A DNA stretch of 64,000 nt, taken from positions 1-64,000 of the forward strand of contig JAFQOI010000047.1 in NCBI GenBank assembly GCA_017403285.1, written 5' to 3'. Every line of letters starts with the position of its first letter. Position 1 is the first letter of the stretch. The stretch is from a bacterium. Lineage in GTDB: Bacteria > Cyanobacteriota > Vampirovibrionia > Gastranaerophilales > Gastranaerophilaceae. The position numbers and the translations under genes were made by a program. The notes under the pieces are model-generated. The model was not told the DNA's origin, searched no databases, and saw nothing but the letters and a program-made list of their open reading frames with translations. Positions 36,101 to 47,815 of this stretch are shown here, one piece after another.

Positions 36101-36469
36101 GCAGAAAGTCCCAAAATTTACAATTTCTTCTTTATGATATATTTCCAAAAATATATTGCAGAAATATACAGAATTAAAGGTGATTTAGTTGCAGTAAAAA
36201 TGTATTTAGAAAAAGCATTACTAATAGCAAAACAAAATAACTTAAAGTATCAATTACTTCAACTTTATATTGAATATGCAAAATATGCAGAAAGCTATAT
36301 GAAAACAAATCAAACATACAGCGAAGAACACGTCAAACTTACATTAGATATGTATAATAAAGCATTAGCAATTGCAAAAGAATTAAAAATTGCTCATTTA
36401 ATAGAAAAAACGAACAAAGAACATAATAATTTTAAGAGATATTGTCAGTTAAACTCCATTGAAATCTAA
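33110..36469 (+). CDS. Zinc-ribbon, P-loop ATPase and TPR protein
   Basis: A 1119-residue protein. Residues 1-75 hold four zinc-ribbon half-sites: CRKCG and CANCG, CPECN and CVNCG, CPVCN and CRKCN. About 85-215 is an acidic Glu/Asp-rich linker like that of the gene two upstream. An AAA/NACHT-like ATPase follows, with Walker A NGAEGAGKT (about 242) and Walker B AIIIDNFDLLD (about 366). The rest (about 520-1119) is helical TPR-like repeats. The plan is that of STAND signal ATPases. It is 8 nt after the sigma-like gene and convergent with nrdG, sharing a 4-base stop overlap. Confidence 0.78.
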   Translation: MKCRKCGTSLPDNSIRCANCGIKVNMICPECNKITPFGETHCVNCGFELIKFCPVCNSANVHTASECRKCNTSFPKNTEQKIVESRENTITQTIEQEELYTEEEAEIVEPICASSQPQNIDIEENYSDVEVEEEIELSEDDMELEDDDFQDIEDDENQELIQVEEELEENTEEIKNNVADFQEDTQIDEEEISDEAEVKAVEEESIEEEPSSQYIIQYAAVTKTIRTIKKSIDKHIIAINGAEGAGKTAVINQVRNMLVNDGYLCLCGSCTPLSQITSFGFFQDALLRMIGLPPYINSTEAFLRDFKKSELNNIFNFLQPHELSLFINMLYPAQKDNFENILENKQLMFSIIEKVIKTFLTNSNIAIIIDNFDLLDGASYDFISYMANKNFFNNRLKLLVAYQEAKPIQHYFDSSIKDDSIFTTINIEKLESQELIDTINTSIGLNLTEIIPAEYLEEIIERADGNAIKLEQNIAYLFDLNYIQVNNEEIIINEENKPEKEPQSFDELIKFRLNTLPAEVKNVLYLASIMGYRFATNILCNAAPMQGKKALNILDLLRQELFVVAVDDFTCEFKNLTIWKYIYKEAKLDPLFKDNSERLYSILKSRVLSSNIQKLISCAEALSKEEEFVIWQDTANITAKLGDTNLYVIAQKQCLKILEENNLPNADNVREIIYEQIGKLLSTKSPNEAVSYLANVLDAKIKAGEINKIIDISGYFINSCYLTGNYFGVKEAVDAILSNLDTIGAKISNIDLVLIKTRKLNALLNIGNTEEVINLIKDEILDELNQEMTEKHIDTSYKNILTEAWLLSNITLAKAYLMQGRQDALSIINSIKEFIGNSKNQYEYYATQIDIIEAFAHTIQGEISLSNEILNAIVERHSEKPMDKKLLCELNLVSIINRVFNNQTQNLKDDLFELAAFANNINEHFIKNIVKLILGYVIKEDGDAIKALSIYNEQITYFAKEKVAIGALLSWALIVKASIDNNDIDMALNTAIKAFEIAESPKIYNFFFMIYFQKYIAEIYRIKGDLVAVKMYLEKALLIAKQNNLKYQLLQLYIEYAKYAESYMKTNQTYSEEHVKLTLDMYNKALAIAKELKIAHLIEKTNKEHNNFKRYCQLNSIEI

Positions 36470-37161
36470 CGTAACTCTACTTTTTCAATGTTTTCTCTTA
36501 GTTTTTCAATGATATTGTTAAATTCTTCGTTTGTATATGTTTTTTCATTTACAAGAGATGTATCTAGAATCTCTGTTTTAACTTCGAATTTTTGCAAATA
36601 GTATTTTTTAGCACCAGCAATCATTTTCGCAATCTCTTCAAAATCTTGAAAACTTAGTTGAGATTTTAAAATAGTTGTCCTAAATTCATAATCAATCCCA
36701 GATTGCATAACAAGAGAAATACTTTTTTTTATCTTTGCAATATTTATTTTAGAATTTGTTATTTCTTGATATTTGTAAAATGGTGCTTTAATATCCATTG
36801 CAATATAATCAATCAATTTATTTTGCACTAAATCTTCAATTATTTCAGGGTTTGAACCATTCGTATCTAGTTTTACAAGAAATCCAAGTTCTTTAATCTT
36901 CTGAATAAAAAGTTTTAAATCAATTTGAAGGGTTGGTTCACCTCCGGTTACAACGACACCATCTATTTTACCTTGTCTTTTTTTTAAGAAATCAAAGAAC
37001 GACTCTGTTGAAACAGAATCGTCCTTTGATTTTTTTAATAACACTGGGTTATGACAATAACCACATTTAAAGTTACAACCTTGCGTAAATACGATTGCGC
37101 TTATTTTTTCAGGATAATCAATAAGTGATGTTTTTTGAATACCCCCTATTATAAACTGCAT
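36466..37161 (-). CDS. nrdG: Anaerobic ribonucleotide reductase activating protein
   Basis: NrdG is the radical SAM enzyme that puts the glycyl radical on NrdD. The 231-residue protein has the cluster motif CNFKCGYC (about 30-37), VVTGGEPTLQ (about 80) and LDTNGSNPE. The frame opens at a TTG at 37167, but the ATG at 37161 is the better start. It overlaps the end of nrdD by 13 nt, so the two are coupled. The protein belongs to the longer NrdG subtype. Confidence 0.93.
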   Translation of the reverse strand: MQFIIGGIQKTSLIDYPEKISAIVFTQGCNFKCGYCHNPVLLKKSKDDSVSTESFFDFLKKRQGKIDGVVVTGGEPTLQIDLKLFIQKIKELGFLVKLDTNGSNPEIIEDLVQNKLIDYIAMDIKAPFYKYQEITNSKINIAKIKKSISLVMQSGIDYEFRTTILKSQLSFQDFEEIAKMIAGAKKYYLQKFEVKTEILDTSLVNEKTYTNEEFNNIIEKLRENIEKVELR

Positions 37162-39275
37162 TCGCAAGCAATTCTTTCTAAGTTAAAGGTTTTTCTTGCT
37201 TTAAATTCAGCTCTCTTACCTTTATTCCATTGTTGAACAGGTCTGATATAACCAACAATTCTTGAATATACTTCGCATTCACTACCACATTCAGGACAAG
37301 TTTCATGTTCACCTACGATATATCCGTGATTTTCACAAATACTGAATGTTGGAGAGAATGTAAAGTAAGGAAGTCTGTAGTTTGAACATACTTTTCTTAT
37401 TAAATTCTTCATTGTTTCAGTATCAGACATTCTTTCACCTGCAAAAATGTGAACTGTTGTACCACCTGTGTATTTTGTTTGCAATTCATCTTGTAAATCT
37501 AACAATTCAAAAAGGTCATCTGTGTATGTAACAGGCAAATGAGTTGAATTTGAGTAATATGGATCTGCACCATTTTGATATGCTTCTTCATTACTACAAA
37601 TAATTCTTGGCATTTGAGATTTATCAAGTTTTGCAAGTCTATAACTTGTACCTTCAGCAGGAGTTGCTTCTAAATTGAATAAATTTCCTGTTGATACTTG
37701 ATATTCAGTAATTTTATCTCTCATAAAGTCCATTACAGCGATTGCAAATTCTTGACCTTCTGGCGTTTCAAGACCTTTGCCGAACAAATTCAAGCAAGCT
37801 TCGTTCATACCAATTAAACCAATAGTTGAGAAGTGGTTTTTCCAATATACACTATATCTTGCTTTAATATCACGTAAATAGAATTTTGTGTATGGATATA
37901 AATTAGCATCTGTTAATTTTTCCAACAATTTTCTCTTGATTTCCAATGAATTCTTTGCGATTTCCATTCTTTCTTCTAACAATTTCAAGAACTCATTTTT
38001 ATCTTTTGAAAGATAAGCAATTCTTGGTAAGTTCATAGTAACTACACCAATAGAACCAGTAAGAGGATTTGAACCAAATAAGCCACCGCCTCTATATTCA
38101 AGTTGTCTGTTATCAATTCTTAACCTACAACACATAGAACGAGCATCTTCTGGATTCATATCAGAATTAATGAAGTTTGAGAATGAAGGAATACCATATT
38201 TAGCCGTCATTTCCCATAAACCTTCAAGATGTGGATTATCCCAATCAAAGTCTTTAGTAATATTGTATGTAGGAATTGGGAATGTAAATACTCTACCTTC
38301 CGCATCACCTTCCATCATAACTTCAAAGAATGCTTTGTTAATCATATCCATTTCTGGTTGGAATTGTGAATATGTTTCTTCCATAAACTCACCACCAATA
38401 ATAACTGGTTGATCAGCATAATAAGATGGAACATTCAAATCCAAAGTAATATTTGAAAATGGTGTTTGGAAGCCTACACGAGTAGGAACATTCATATTAA
38501 ATACAAACTCTTGAATTGCTTGTTTAACTTGAGAATAATTTAAACCATCATATCTTACAAATGGAGCAAGTAATGTATCAAAGTTAGAGAATGCTTGAGC
38601 ACCCGCTGATTCACCTTGCATTGTATACAAGAAATTAACCATTTGACCAAGCGCTGTTCTAAAGTGTCTTGCAGGTTTGCTTGAAACTTTACCTTTAACA
38701 CCTTTAAACCCTTCCATAAGAAGATCTTTTAAATCCCAACCTACGCAATAAACAGAAATGATGTTTAAATCGTGGATATGAATATCTCCTTTTTGATGCG
38801 CATTTTTGATTTCTTCAGGATATATTTTGTTTAACCAATAATTTTTACTTATATTTGAAGCAATATAATTGTTTAAACCTTGAATAGAATATGACATATT
38901 AGAGTTTTCATTTACTTGCCAATCAAGTTGTTTAAGATAATCATCAACCATATCTATGTTTAAACCAGCAGCGAAATCTCTTATTCTTGTTCTTTGTTCA
39001 CGATAGAGGATGTATGCTTTCGCAGTTGCCGTATAGCCGAAAGAATACAAAGCAAGTTCAACAGCATCTTGAACTTCTTCAACTGTAGGTGCCTTAAGAT
39101 TCGATTCTTTTCTATTGGCAACTTCTTCAGCCATCAAAACTACTTTTTTAGTAACTTTTTGTGCGGCTTTCTCATCAAATTCTTTTGTAACTTTTGCCGC
39201 TTTTAAAATAGCGCTTTCAATTTTCGACGCATCAAAAGAAACAATCGACCCGTCTCTTTTTACTATTTTTTCCAT
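37149..39275 (-). CDS. nrdD: Anaerobic (class III) ribonucleoside-triphosphate reductase
   Basis: NrdD makes deoxynucleotides by glycyl radical chemistry in the absence of oxygen. The 708-residue protein has an N-terminal ATP-cone (about 1-95, KIVKRDGSIVSFDASKI), the catalytic barrel, a C-terminal zinc site (CENHGYI then CPECGSEC) and the glycyl radical loop RIVGYIRPVQQWNKGK (about 676). GAGGAGATG precedes the start. nrdG overlaps its end. A TTTACA-17-TATCAT promoter lies upstream. An aerobic reductase is not in the window. Confidence 0.96.
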   Translation of the reverse strand: MEKIVKRDGSIVSFDASKIESAILKAAKVTKEFDEKAAQKVTKKVVLMAEEVANRKESNLKAPTVEEVQDAVELALYSFGYTATAKAYILYREQRTRIRDFAAGLNIDMVDDYLKQLDWQVNENSNMSYSIQGLNNYIASNISKNYWLNKIYPEEIKNAHQKGDIHIHDLNIISVYCVGWDLKDLLMEGFKGVKGKVSSKPARHFRTALGQMVNFLYTMQGESAGAQAFSNFDTLLAPFVRYDGLNYSQVKQAIQEFVFNMNVPTRVGFQTPFSNITLDLNVPSYYADQPVIIGGEFMEETYSQFQPEMDMINKAFFEVMMEGDAEGRVFTFPIPTYNITKDFDWDNPHLEGLWEMTAKYGIPSFSNFINSDMNPEDARSMCCRLRIDNRQLEYRGGGLFGSNPLTGSIGVVTMNLPRIAYLSKDKNEFLKLLEERMEIAKNSLEIKRKLLEKLTDANLYPYTKFYLRDIKARYSVYWKNHFSTIGLIGMNEACLNLFGKGLETPEGQEFAIAVMDFMRDKITEYQVSTGNLFNLEATPAEGTSYRLAKLDKSQMPRIICSNEEAYQNGADPYYSNSTHLPVTYTDDLFELLDLQDELQTKYTGGTTVHIFAGERMSDTETMKNLIRKVCSNYRLPYFTFSPTFSICENHGYIVGEHETCPECGSECEVYSRIVGYIRPVQQWNKGKRAEFKARKTFNLERIACECSL

Positions 39276-39357
39276 AACATCTCCTCTGTTAATTTTTTAA
39301 TTACACTTCCCCATAGTTTCGGCTTATTAATTTTCCGAAGATAACTTTAGTTTTACC

Positions 39358-39386
39358 ATGATAGATATTTTTTTTTGACATGTAAA
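39358..39386 (-). promoter_or_regulatory. Promoter of nrdD-nrdG
   Basis: Minus strand: TTTACA (39386-39381), a 17-nt spacer and TATCAT (39363-39358). The leader would be about 75 nt and contains a TTCGG/CCGAA hairpin (39318-39339). I saw no convincing pair of NrdR boxes. The remaining bases of the 39276-39547 gap hold nothing I can name. Confidence 0.5.
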
Positions 39387-39547
39387 TACATCAAAAGTAT
39401 ATAAAAAAAATCAATCTTTAGAATGACAAACGCCACAAGGCTTTCCAGCGTTTAAATTTGTGTAACGAATTTGGCATGTATTAACATTTTTTTATATTTA
39501 AAAAAGTCAACTTTTTCAAATAAATAAATTAATATTTCTAGATTAAG

Positions 39548-41539
39548 TTATTTATAGATTTTTCTATATAAATGATATGTTTTGAATATCTTTTTTACAT
39601 AATTATTTGTTTCATCATAAGGAATATTCTCAACAAACTCATCTGGATCAGAATTTTTTGTTTTTAACCATCTATTAACACTACCTTCACCGCCATTATA
39701 TGCAGCAATTACATATAAGTCGTTATTATTAAAACGTTCTTTTAAATATTTTAAATATATACAACCAAGATAGATGTTAACCTTTTCATCTGTTATATCT
39801 TTATCCAATGGAATTTTAAGAGAAAATTTTGAAATTATAAAATTAGCAGTTGCAGGCATTAATTGCATTAAACCTACCGCATTAGTTGAACTTCTAGCAT
39901 TTTTATTAAAATAACTTTCTTCTCTAATCAACGCCATAATTAAATATGGGTCAAGTCTAAATTTTTCACTTGCGGCATTAATTTCATTTATATAATATAA
40001 AGGATATGCTAATTTATATGCAGAACTTATAAACAATGGTTTAACCTCCATTTGTTCTATTGTATCCCTAGCCAATACAACAGACGAAGATTTTTTCCCT
40101 TTTCTTGCTTCAAACCAACTTTCGACAATTTTATTATCATTAAAATCCGCATCAAGCCAAACTGTATAATCGCCTAAAGAAAAAATTGTATTTATAATTT
40201 TTAAATCTTTAATATCTATATCTGAAAGACTAATTGGAAAACCAATTCTTTCTTTATTGCTGATAGAGTCTGTAAGATTAGTTGCCCAAAAATCGTTTCT
40301 TTTATTCAATATAAATTCTGCTCTTATACCATAGTAATTATCAGGAAATCTTGATGTTAGTTTAGAAAGAGTACTTTGTGCCTCTGCAACTTTATTTAAT
40401 TTCATTTGCACTTTGGCAAGCCAAAATATCATTTTAGGCTCTGATTTAACTTTTGTATATTGTTTAATATGCTTCACAGCAAGTTTTTCAGCCTGAGCAT
40501 AATTTCTTTTAGTATAATATTCATACCAAAAAACTTTCCATAAAGATTCTGGTGCATAATCAGAATATGGATATTTTTCTGATATAGATTTATATAATTC
40601 AACTGCTTTATCTTTTGGCAACATGCCTGCCAATTTATACATTACATAATCATTTCCTTTAAGAGAATTTGACTGAGTAATTTTATACATTTGAGTCCAA
40701 TTACGAACTTTTACCCCAGACATATATGAAGTATAAATATCATAAATTTTATGTAATCTTTCAGTATCAGATGTGGAAGAATAAACAACAATACCATTTT
40801 CGATTAATTTTTTTGCAACAACCTTATTTCCAGCATAGTGATTAGCAAGAACTATATAGTCCCAATAATCCGATAAAGGAAGTTTAGAAAAAAATTCAAG
40901 AGAAGCAGAATATTTTTTATTTATGAAATAAGCCTGACCTATAAGTTTTTTATCATTATCATTAAGATTAATTCCAAGAGTAGCGAGTTCTTCAGCACTT
41001 GCAAGTAAACATGTTTTATCTTCAATTTTATCAGTTAAAACACCATCTAAATAACTTCTGAAATAATCTGCTGCTTTATTTTTGTCTTCTTTTTTAAACA
41101 ACAACCCTAAAAAATAATCTTCTTTTAAAGGTTTATCCTTTTTTTCATTTTTTATAATTAAAAATTGTTCCTTTGCTTCATCATATTTTTTTAAATAAAA
41201 ATAACTTTTTGCAAGATTATATCTAGCAGAAGCATTAAAAATATTAGTCGTTGCTTTTTGAAGATACAAATCATATTTCATTGCAGCAGTTGAATAATCG
41301 CCCAAATTTTGAGCACTTTTCGCTTGCTTATAAAGCGCCATAGAATATAATGGGCTAATACGTTTTATTTTTGAATAATTATAATAAGCATTTTGATAAT
41401 CACCATTATTATAAAAATCAGTTCCTTGCTTATAAAAAACAGGTGAATTTTGCGTTATTTTATCATTATAAATCAAGACAGTTATAACACTGGGTATTAT
41501 AACTATTAATGTTATCAATAAATATCTTAAATACTTCAC
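39548..41539 (-). CDS. slt: Soluble lytic murein transglycosylase-like protein
   Basis: The 663-residue exported protein has an N-terminal membrane/signal segment (about 6-24). A long TPR-like superhelix (about 30-480) follows, then a C-terminal SLT domain. Catalytic Glu is in ALIREESYFN (about 545), with SSTNAVGLMQLMPATA and VIAAYNGGEGSVNRW, all family motifs. It cleaves glycan strands of peptidoglycan and leaves anhydro ends. It lies 3 nt after the GGDEF gene, the last in a run gyrB-TPR-GGDEF-slt on the minus strand. Confidence 0.9.
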   Translation of the reverse strand: MKYLRYLLITLIVIIPSVITVLIYNDKITQNSPVFYKQGTDFYNNGDYQNAYYNYSKIKRISPLYSMALYKQAKSAQNLGDYSTAAMKYDLYLQKATTNIFNASARYNLAKSYFYLKKYDEAKEQFLIIKNEKKDKPLKEDYFLGLLFKKEDKNKAADYFRSYLDGVLTDKIEDKTCLLASAEELATLGINLNDNDKKLIGQAYFINKKYSASLEFFSKLPLSDYWDYIVLANHYAGNKVVAKKLIENGIVVYSSTSDTERLHKIYDIYTSYMSGVKVRNWTQMYKITQSNSLKGNDYVMYKLAGMLPKDKAVELYKSISEKYPYSDYAPESLWKVFWYEYYTKRNYAQAEKLAVKHIKQYTKVKSEPKMIFWLAKVQMKLNKVAEAQSTLSKLTSRFPDNYYGIRAEFILNKRNDFWATNLTDSISNKERIGFPISLSDIDIKDLKIINTIFSLGDYTVWLDADFNDNKIVESWFEARKGKKSSSVVLARDTIEQMEVKPLFISSAYKLAYPLYYINEINAASEKFRLDPYLIMALIREESYFNKNARSSTNAVGLMQLMPATANFIISKFSLKIPLDKDITDEKVNIYLGCIYLKYLKERFNNNDLYVIAAYNGGEGSVNRWLKTKNSDPDEFVENIPYDETNNYVKKIFKTYHLYRKIYK

Positions 41540-41542
41540 TTT

Positions 41543-42985
41543 TTAACTCACTATTACTCTATTTCTTCCAGTCGTTTTTGCTTCATAAAGAGCTTTATCC
41601 GCTCTTTGTAAAAATTCTTCAGAACTCATATCACAATCATATTGGCAAACACCAATACTAACAGTAACTTTTAAATATGAGACTTCTTCAACCCCAGCAT
41701 CTTTTATATCTATTTTTGCATCTTCTATAGTTTTTCTAAGCCTTTGAGCAACTAAACTTGCTTCTTTTATCCCTGTTTGAGGCAATATTATAAAAAATTC
41801 TTCGCCACCATATCGACATGCAATATCATATTCTCTTATTTCTTTTTGAATTATGCCTGAAACACTCTTTAAAACACAATCTCCTGCATAATGACCATAG
41901 GTATCATTAATCTTTTTAAAATAATCAACATCAAGCATCATTGCACACAAAGAAATATTATTTCTTTTACTATTTGCTGTTTCTTGCTTTAAACGAATTT
42001 CAAATTGTCGACGATTATTTAAACCAGTAAGAGCATCTAATGTCGCATGTTTCAAGACTTCGGCATACATATTTGCTCTTTGAATTGTTAATCCTGATTG
42101 TCTTGTTAATTGAACCAAGTAATCAACATCTTTTTGCATCAATTTATCAATATTACTATATGCAGCGACTGCACCTAAAAGCTCTGTACCATTTGAAATG
42201 GGGAATATCCCAATTTTTGAATTTTCTGATAATAAATATTCTGTTTTTAAATCAACTTTTTCCAATAAATCATACACGTTTTTATCTTTACAAGCGATTG
42301 GCCACACTAAATCAAATTTATTTTCCTTATATATAAAAATATAAATGAGATGACTAGACATAAATCTATCTATCATTTCGCCAATAATAGGAATAATATA
42401 TGAAAGTTCATATTGACTTTCAATTGTTTTTGCAATATCTTTCATTGCCCTATAAAAATTCAAACTTATTTCCATCTGCTCATTCAATGTATAGTTATTG
42501 ATTGCCCCAGATAATATTTTAGATGCGACATTTATTATTTCTAAAAATTCTCTAGTAAGTACAAGTTCATCAGAAAAATCTAATTTAATAAGTCCAAAAA
42601 CATCAGAATTAGTAATCAGTGGATAATATAAAACATTATCTTCTTCTATATTTGAAAAAATTTCAGATAAATCTATTTCATTCAAAGAACAACTATAATC
42701 TTTTTCGTTAAAATAAAACTTATTTTTTCCTTCCATTGAAAGACAACTAAAAATATAATTAACTGTTCTTATTTGTTCTTCATCATCAAATAATTTCCAA
42801 TTACAAATAAAATCTTTCAAAAGCATATTTTTATTGTCCCAAATGACAATATCAACAGAACGAACACCGAGATAAGTTTTAAATAATCCACTAACTTCAA
42901 TCGTTGTTGTTGAGGGGGAAATTTTTTCAGCAAGCAAATTTGCCAGTCTACTTATAAATTCAATATAATCTTTTTGTTGCATCAT
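41543..42985 (-). CDS. GAF-GGDEF diguanylate cyclase
   Basis: The 480-residue protein has two GAF-like sensor regions (about 30-170 and 185-315) and a C-terminal GGDEF domain (about 325-480) with DALTGLNNRRQFE and the active-site RYGGEEFFIILP. The inhibitory site RxxD is present as REYD five residues before GGEEF. It should make c-di-GMP with product inhibition. The start is MMQQKDY; either of the first two ATGs could serve. It lies one base after the TPR gene. The degenerate HD-GYP protein at 17044 may bind its product. Confidence 0.9.
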   Translation of the reverse strand: MMQQKDYIEFISRLANLLAEKISPSTTTIEVSGLFKTYLGVRSVDIVIWDNKNMLLKDFICNWKLFDDEEQIRTVNYIFSCLSMEGKNKFYFNEKDYSCSLNEIDLSEIFSNIEEDNVLYYPLITNSDVFGLIKLDFSDELVLTREFLEIINVASKILSGAINNYTLNEQMEISLNFYRAMKDIAKTIESQYELSYIIPIIGEMIDRFMSSHLIYIFIYKENKFDLVWPIACKDKNVYDLLEKVDLKTEYLLSENSKIGIFPISNGTELLGAVAAYSNIDKLMQKDVDYLVQLTRQSGLTIQRANMYAEVLKHATLDALTGLNNRRQFEIRLKQETANSKRNNISLCAMMLDVDYFKKINDTYGHYAGDCVLKSVSGIIQKEIREYDIACRYGGEEFFIILPQTGIKEASLVAQRLRKTIEDAKIDIKDAGVEEVSYLKVTVSIGVCQYDCDMSSEEFLQRADKALYEAKTTGRNRVIVS

Positions 42986-42986
42986 A

Positions 42987-44045
42987 CTACTTCTCTTCAG
43001 GTTCTTCTGTATACTTACACTTCAAAAATTCTTTCATATTAACTTCTTTTTGTTTTGAAAGCATAACTTTTCCTTGTGAATAAACGATATCTTCAGCAGG
43101 AACAGAGGTCAAATCAATTCTTTGTAAAAGATATTCATGTCCGCCTTCATTCAAAATTCTGCGTTTAATTTCACTCATAATTCCAAATATATATGTATCT
43201 TTATTCTCTCTAGTAGAAGCATCAATAAGCATTGTTGATTTTTCAAATTCTGCGAGTGCTTCTTTATTTTTTCTCATTGTTCTTAGTAATAGAGCAAAAT
43301 TGTAATGTGCTTCAAAATTTTCAGGATTGATATTTATCGCATTACAATAATTTTTACTTGCATCATTATAATCTCCAAGCAAATGCTCTGTAAGTGCAAG
43401 ATTATAGTAAGTATCAAAATCATTTTCAAGATATTTTAAAGCCTCTAAATATGATTCTCTCGCTTTTTCTAAATATTTAATAGCAAAGGCGGAACGATCT
43501 CCCATATATACTGCTTTACCTCTGTAAGCAAGTCCCATATTATAGTAAGCACGACCTTTATTTATTTTTGTTGTTTTTTTGTTATTGTATACCAATGGAA
43601 TGTCAATTCCATTAGAATTTGTATTTATAATTTTTCCATACTCTTGAATAGCTCTATCATAATCAGCCATTTTTTCTGCCAAAATAATCCCCAAATCCAT
43701 ACGGCAACTAATATAATCTGGACTATACTTTAAAGCATTTTCATACGCATTAACAGCTTCATAATAATTTTCAAAACTAACATAAATATTTCCAAGATTA
43801 CAACTTGCCCCAGAATGTTCGGGATAATGACTCAATGCTGCACGATAAAAATCAACCGCTTTTTGATACTTTCTATTTCTGTAGGCATTATCACCTTTAT
43901 TTACATAATAAAATCCAACACCTTTATTATATTGTTTTACATACCACCCTTTAAAAATAAAAAGCGATAATACAAAGGATAAAAACAATAACAATAAAAT
44001 TATTCTTGTTATTTTTAGTTTTAGAATTTTTATTATTAAATTCAA
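42987..44045 (-). CDS. Membrane-anchored TPR protein
   Basis: The 352-residue protein has one N-terminal membrane segment (about 12-30). Tetratricopeptide repeats cover about 40-285. Repeat cores such as AYRNRKYQKAVDFYRAALSH, AYENALKYSPD and NAININPENFEAHYNFALLL are clear. It is probably a periplasm-facing scaffold; the partners are unknown. It sits between gyrB and the GGDEF gene. Its neighbour slt also has TPR-type repeats. Confidence 0.8.
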   Translation of the reverse strand: MNLIIKILKLKITRIILLLLFLSFVLSLFIFKGWYVKQYNKGVGFYYVNKGDNAYRNRKYQKAVDFYRAALSHYPEHSGASCNLGNIYVSFENYYEAVNAYENALKYSPDYISCRMDLGIILAEKMADYDRAIQEYGKIINTNSNGIDIPLVYNNKKTTKINKGRAYYNMGLAYRGKAVYMGDRSAFAIKYLEKARESYLEALKYLENDFDTYYNLALTEHLLGDYNDASKNYCNAININPENFEAHYNFALLLRTMRKNKEALAEFEKSTMLIDASTRENKDTYIFGIMSEIKRRILNEGGHEYLLQRIDLTSVPAEDIVYSQGKVMLSKQKEVNMKEFLKCKYTEEPEEK

Positions 44046-44071
44046 AATCCTACCTCTTAATTACGGTAAAA

Positions 44072-46582
<2,511 letters not shown>

Positions 46583-46660
46583 TTACAATTTTATCTAGTG
46601 TCATAATTATCACAGGCAATATAATGCTATGATTGGCAAATACTCAGCGATTTAACGGTC

Positions 46661-46689
46661 TTTAAAAGCATTTTCAAAAATGTTATAAT
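46661..46689 (+). promoter_or_regulatory. Promoter giving a leaderless mRNA (histidine phosphatase)
   Basis: TTTAAA (46661-46666), a 17-nt spacer and TATAAT (46684-46689). The ATG at 46696 begins exactly after six further bases. No ribosome site is visible. Confidence 0.55.
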
Positions 46690-46695
46690 AAAACC

Positions 46696-47322
46696 ATGTT
46701 TAAAAGAAAATGCAAAATAACTTTTATAAAACACGGCACAACAATTAACACTGAAGAACGTCGTTTTTTTGATGATGAAAGATTCCCTGCCATAAATGAA
46801 ACTGGAAGAATTGAGATGGAGAACATCTCTGAATGGATTGCCTCTTCCGGAATAAAAACAGATAAAATATATACAAGCCCTGCGCTAAGATGCGTTCAAA
46901 GCACAAGAATATTATCAGATATATACAATCAAGATTTTGAAATACTTTACAATTTTACAAGCCGAAAAAAAGGTATTTTCAACGGATTATCCGTTGAAGA
47001 AATTATGCAGAAATTTCCAAATAAAATTGAACAATTTTATCAAGATGCAGAAAATTACACCCCTGAAAATGCAGAACCTTTAATAGAGTTTAACAAAAGA
47101 ATTAATAATATCATACAAAACATAATAAAGAATAATATTCACAAAAGGCTGATAATAATAACACATGGCGAAATTATACAATCCGCCATTGCGAATGCAA
47201 TTGGTATTCCCTTGAATAACCAATTTAAAATATACATTCCTGCTGGCAGTGCCACTCAAATAAGTTATTTTGAAGATTTCTCAAGTCTTATTTATTCAGG
47301 ATATATTCCAACATTGAGGTAA
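46696..47322 (+). CDS. Histidine phosphatase superfamily protein
   Basis: The 208-residue protein matches the phosphoglycerate mutase-like superfamily. The catalytic motif, usually RHG, reads IKHGTT here. The second arginine motif SPALRCVQST and the second histidine in IITHGEIIQSA are present. The active-site histidines are intact, but the first Arg is Lys, so activity may be altered. GNAT gene follows after one base, so the two are co-transcribed. Confidence 0.78.
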   Translation: MFKRKCKITFIKHGTTINTEERRFFDDERFPAINETGRIEMENISEWIASSGIKTDKIYTSPALRCVQSTRILSDIYNQDFEILYNFTSRKKGIFNGLSVEEIMQKFPNKIEQFYQDAENYTPENAEPLIEFNKRINNIIQNIIKNNIHKRLIIITHGEIIQSAIANAIGIPLNNQFKIYIPAGSATQISYFEDFSSLIYSGYIPTLR

Positions 47323-47323
47323 A

Positions 47324-47815
47324 ATGAATTTTTTAAACATAAAAACAGATAACGAAATAGAAAAAATAGCCTCACTAGCATCAGATATATGGCACGAATA
47401 CTGGCCTAAAATATTGTCTCCCGAGCAAATAGATTATATGATTGCAAAATTTCAGTCATTTAAAGCAATCAAGAAACAAATTGAAGATGAAAAATACATT
47501 TACACCATATTAGAAGAAAATAATAAACAAATTGGATATTTTGGACTTTGCCCAAAAGAAGAATATCTTTTTCTTTCAAAACTATACATAAAAAAAGAAT
47601 ATAGAGGACAAGGTAAAGGTAAAAAGGCATTTGAAGAAATAACAAAAATCGCAAAAAAATACAATAAACTTTCGATAAGATTAACCGTTAACAAATATAA
47701 TTCAAATACAATAAAATCCTACAAAAAATGGGGATTTACGATAACAAACGATGTCATAACAGATATTGGAAATAACTTCGTTATGGATGATTATATAATG
47801 GAATACAAATTATAG
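47324..47815 (+). CDS. GNAT family N-acetyltransferase
   Basis: The 163-residue protein has the GNAT acetyl-CoA site in KEYRGQGKGKKAFEEI (about 88-104, R/Q-x-x-G-x-G/A) and the later SIRLTVNKYNSNTIKSYKKW, where an N-x-x-x-x-x-Y motif is typical. The substrate is unknown. GAGGTAAA precedes the ATG. It overlaps the convergent ZIP transporter gene by 6 nt. Confidence 0.85.
   Translation: MNFLNIKTDNEIEKIASLASDIWHEYWPKILSPEQIDYMIAKFQSFKAIKKQIEDEKYIYTILEENNKQIGYFGLCPKEEYLFLSKLYIKKEYRGQGKGKKAFEEITKIAKKYNKLSIRLTVNKYNSNTIKSYKKWGFTITNDVITDIGNNFVMDDYIMEYKL

Noticed and set aside
39276-39547. Riboswitch or NrdR-box control region before nrdD
   Set aside because: There is only a short 5-bp hairpin, and no pair of ACACNATAT-like boxes or cobalamin-type motif could be found. 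Only the promoter is retained.
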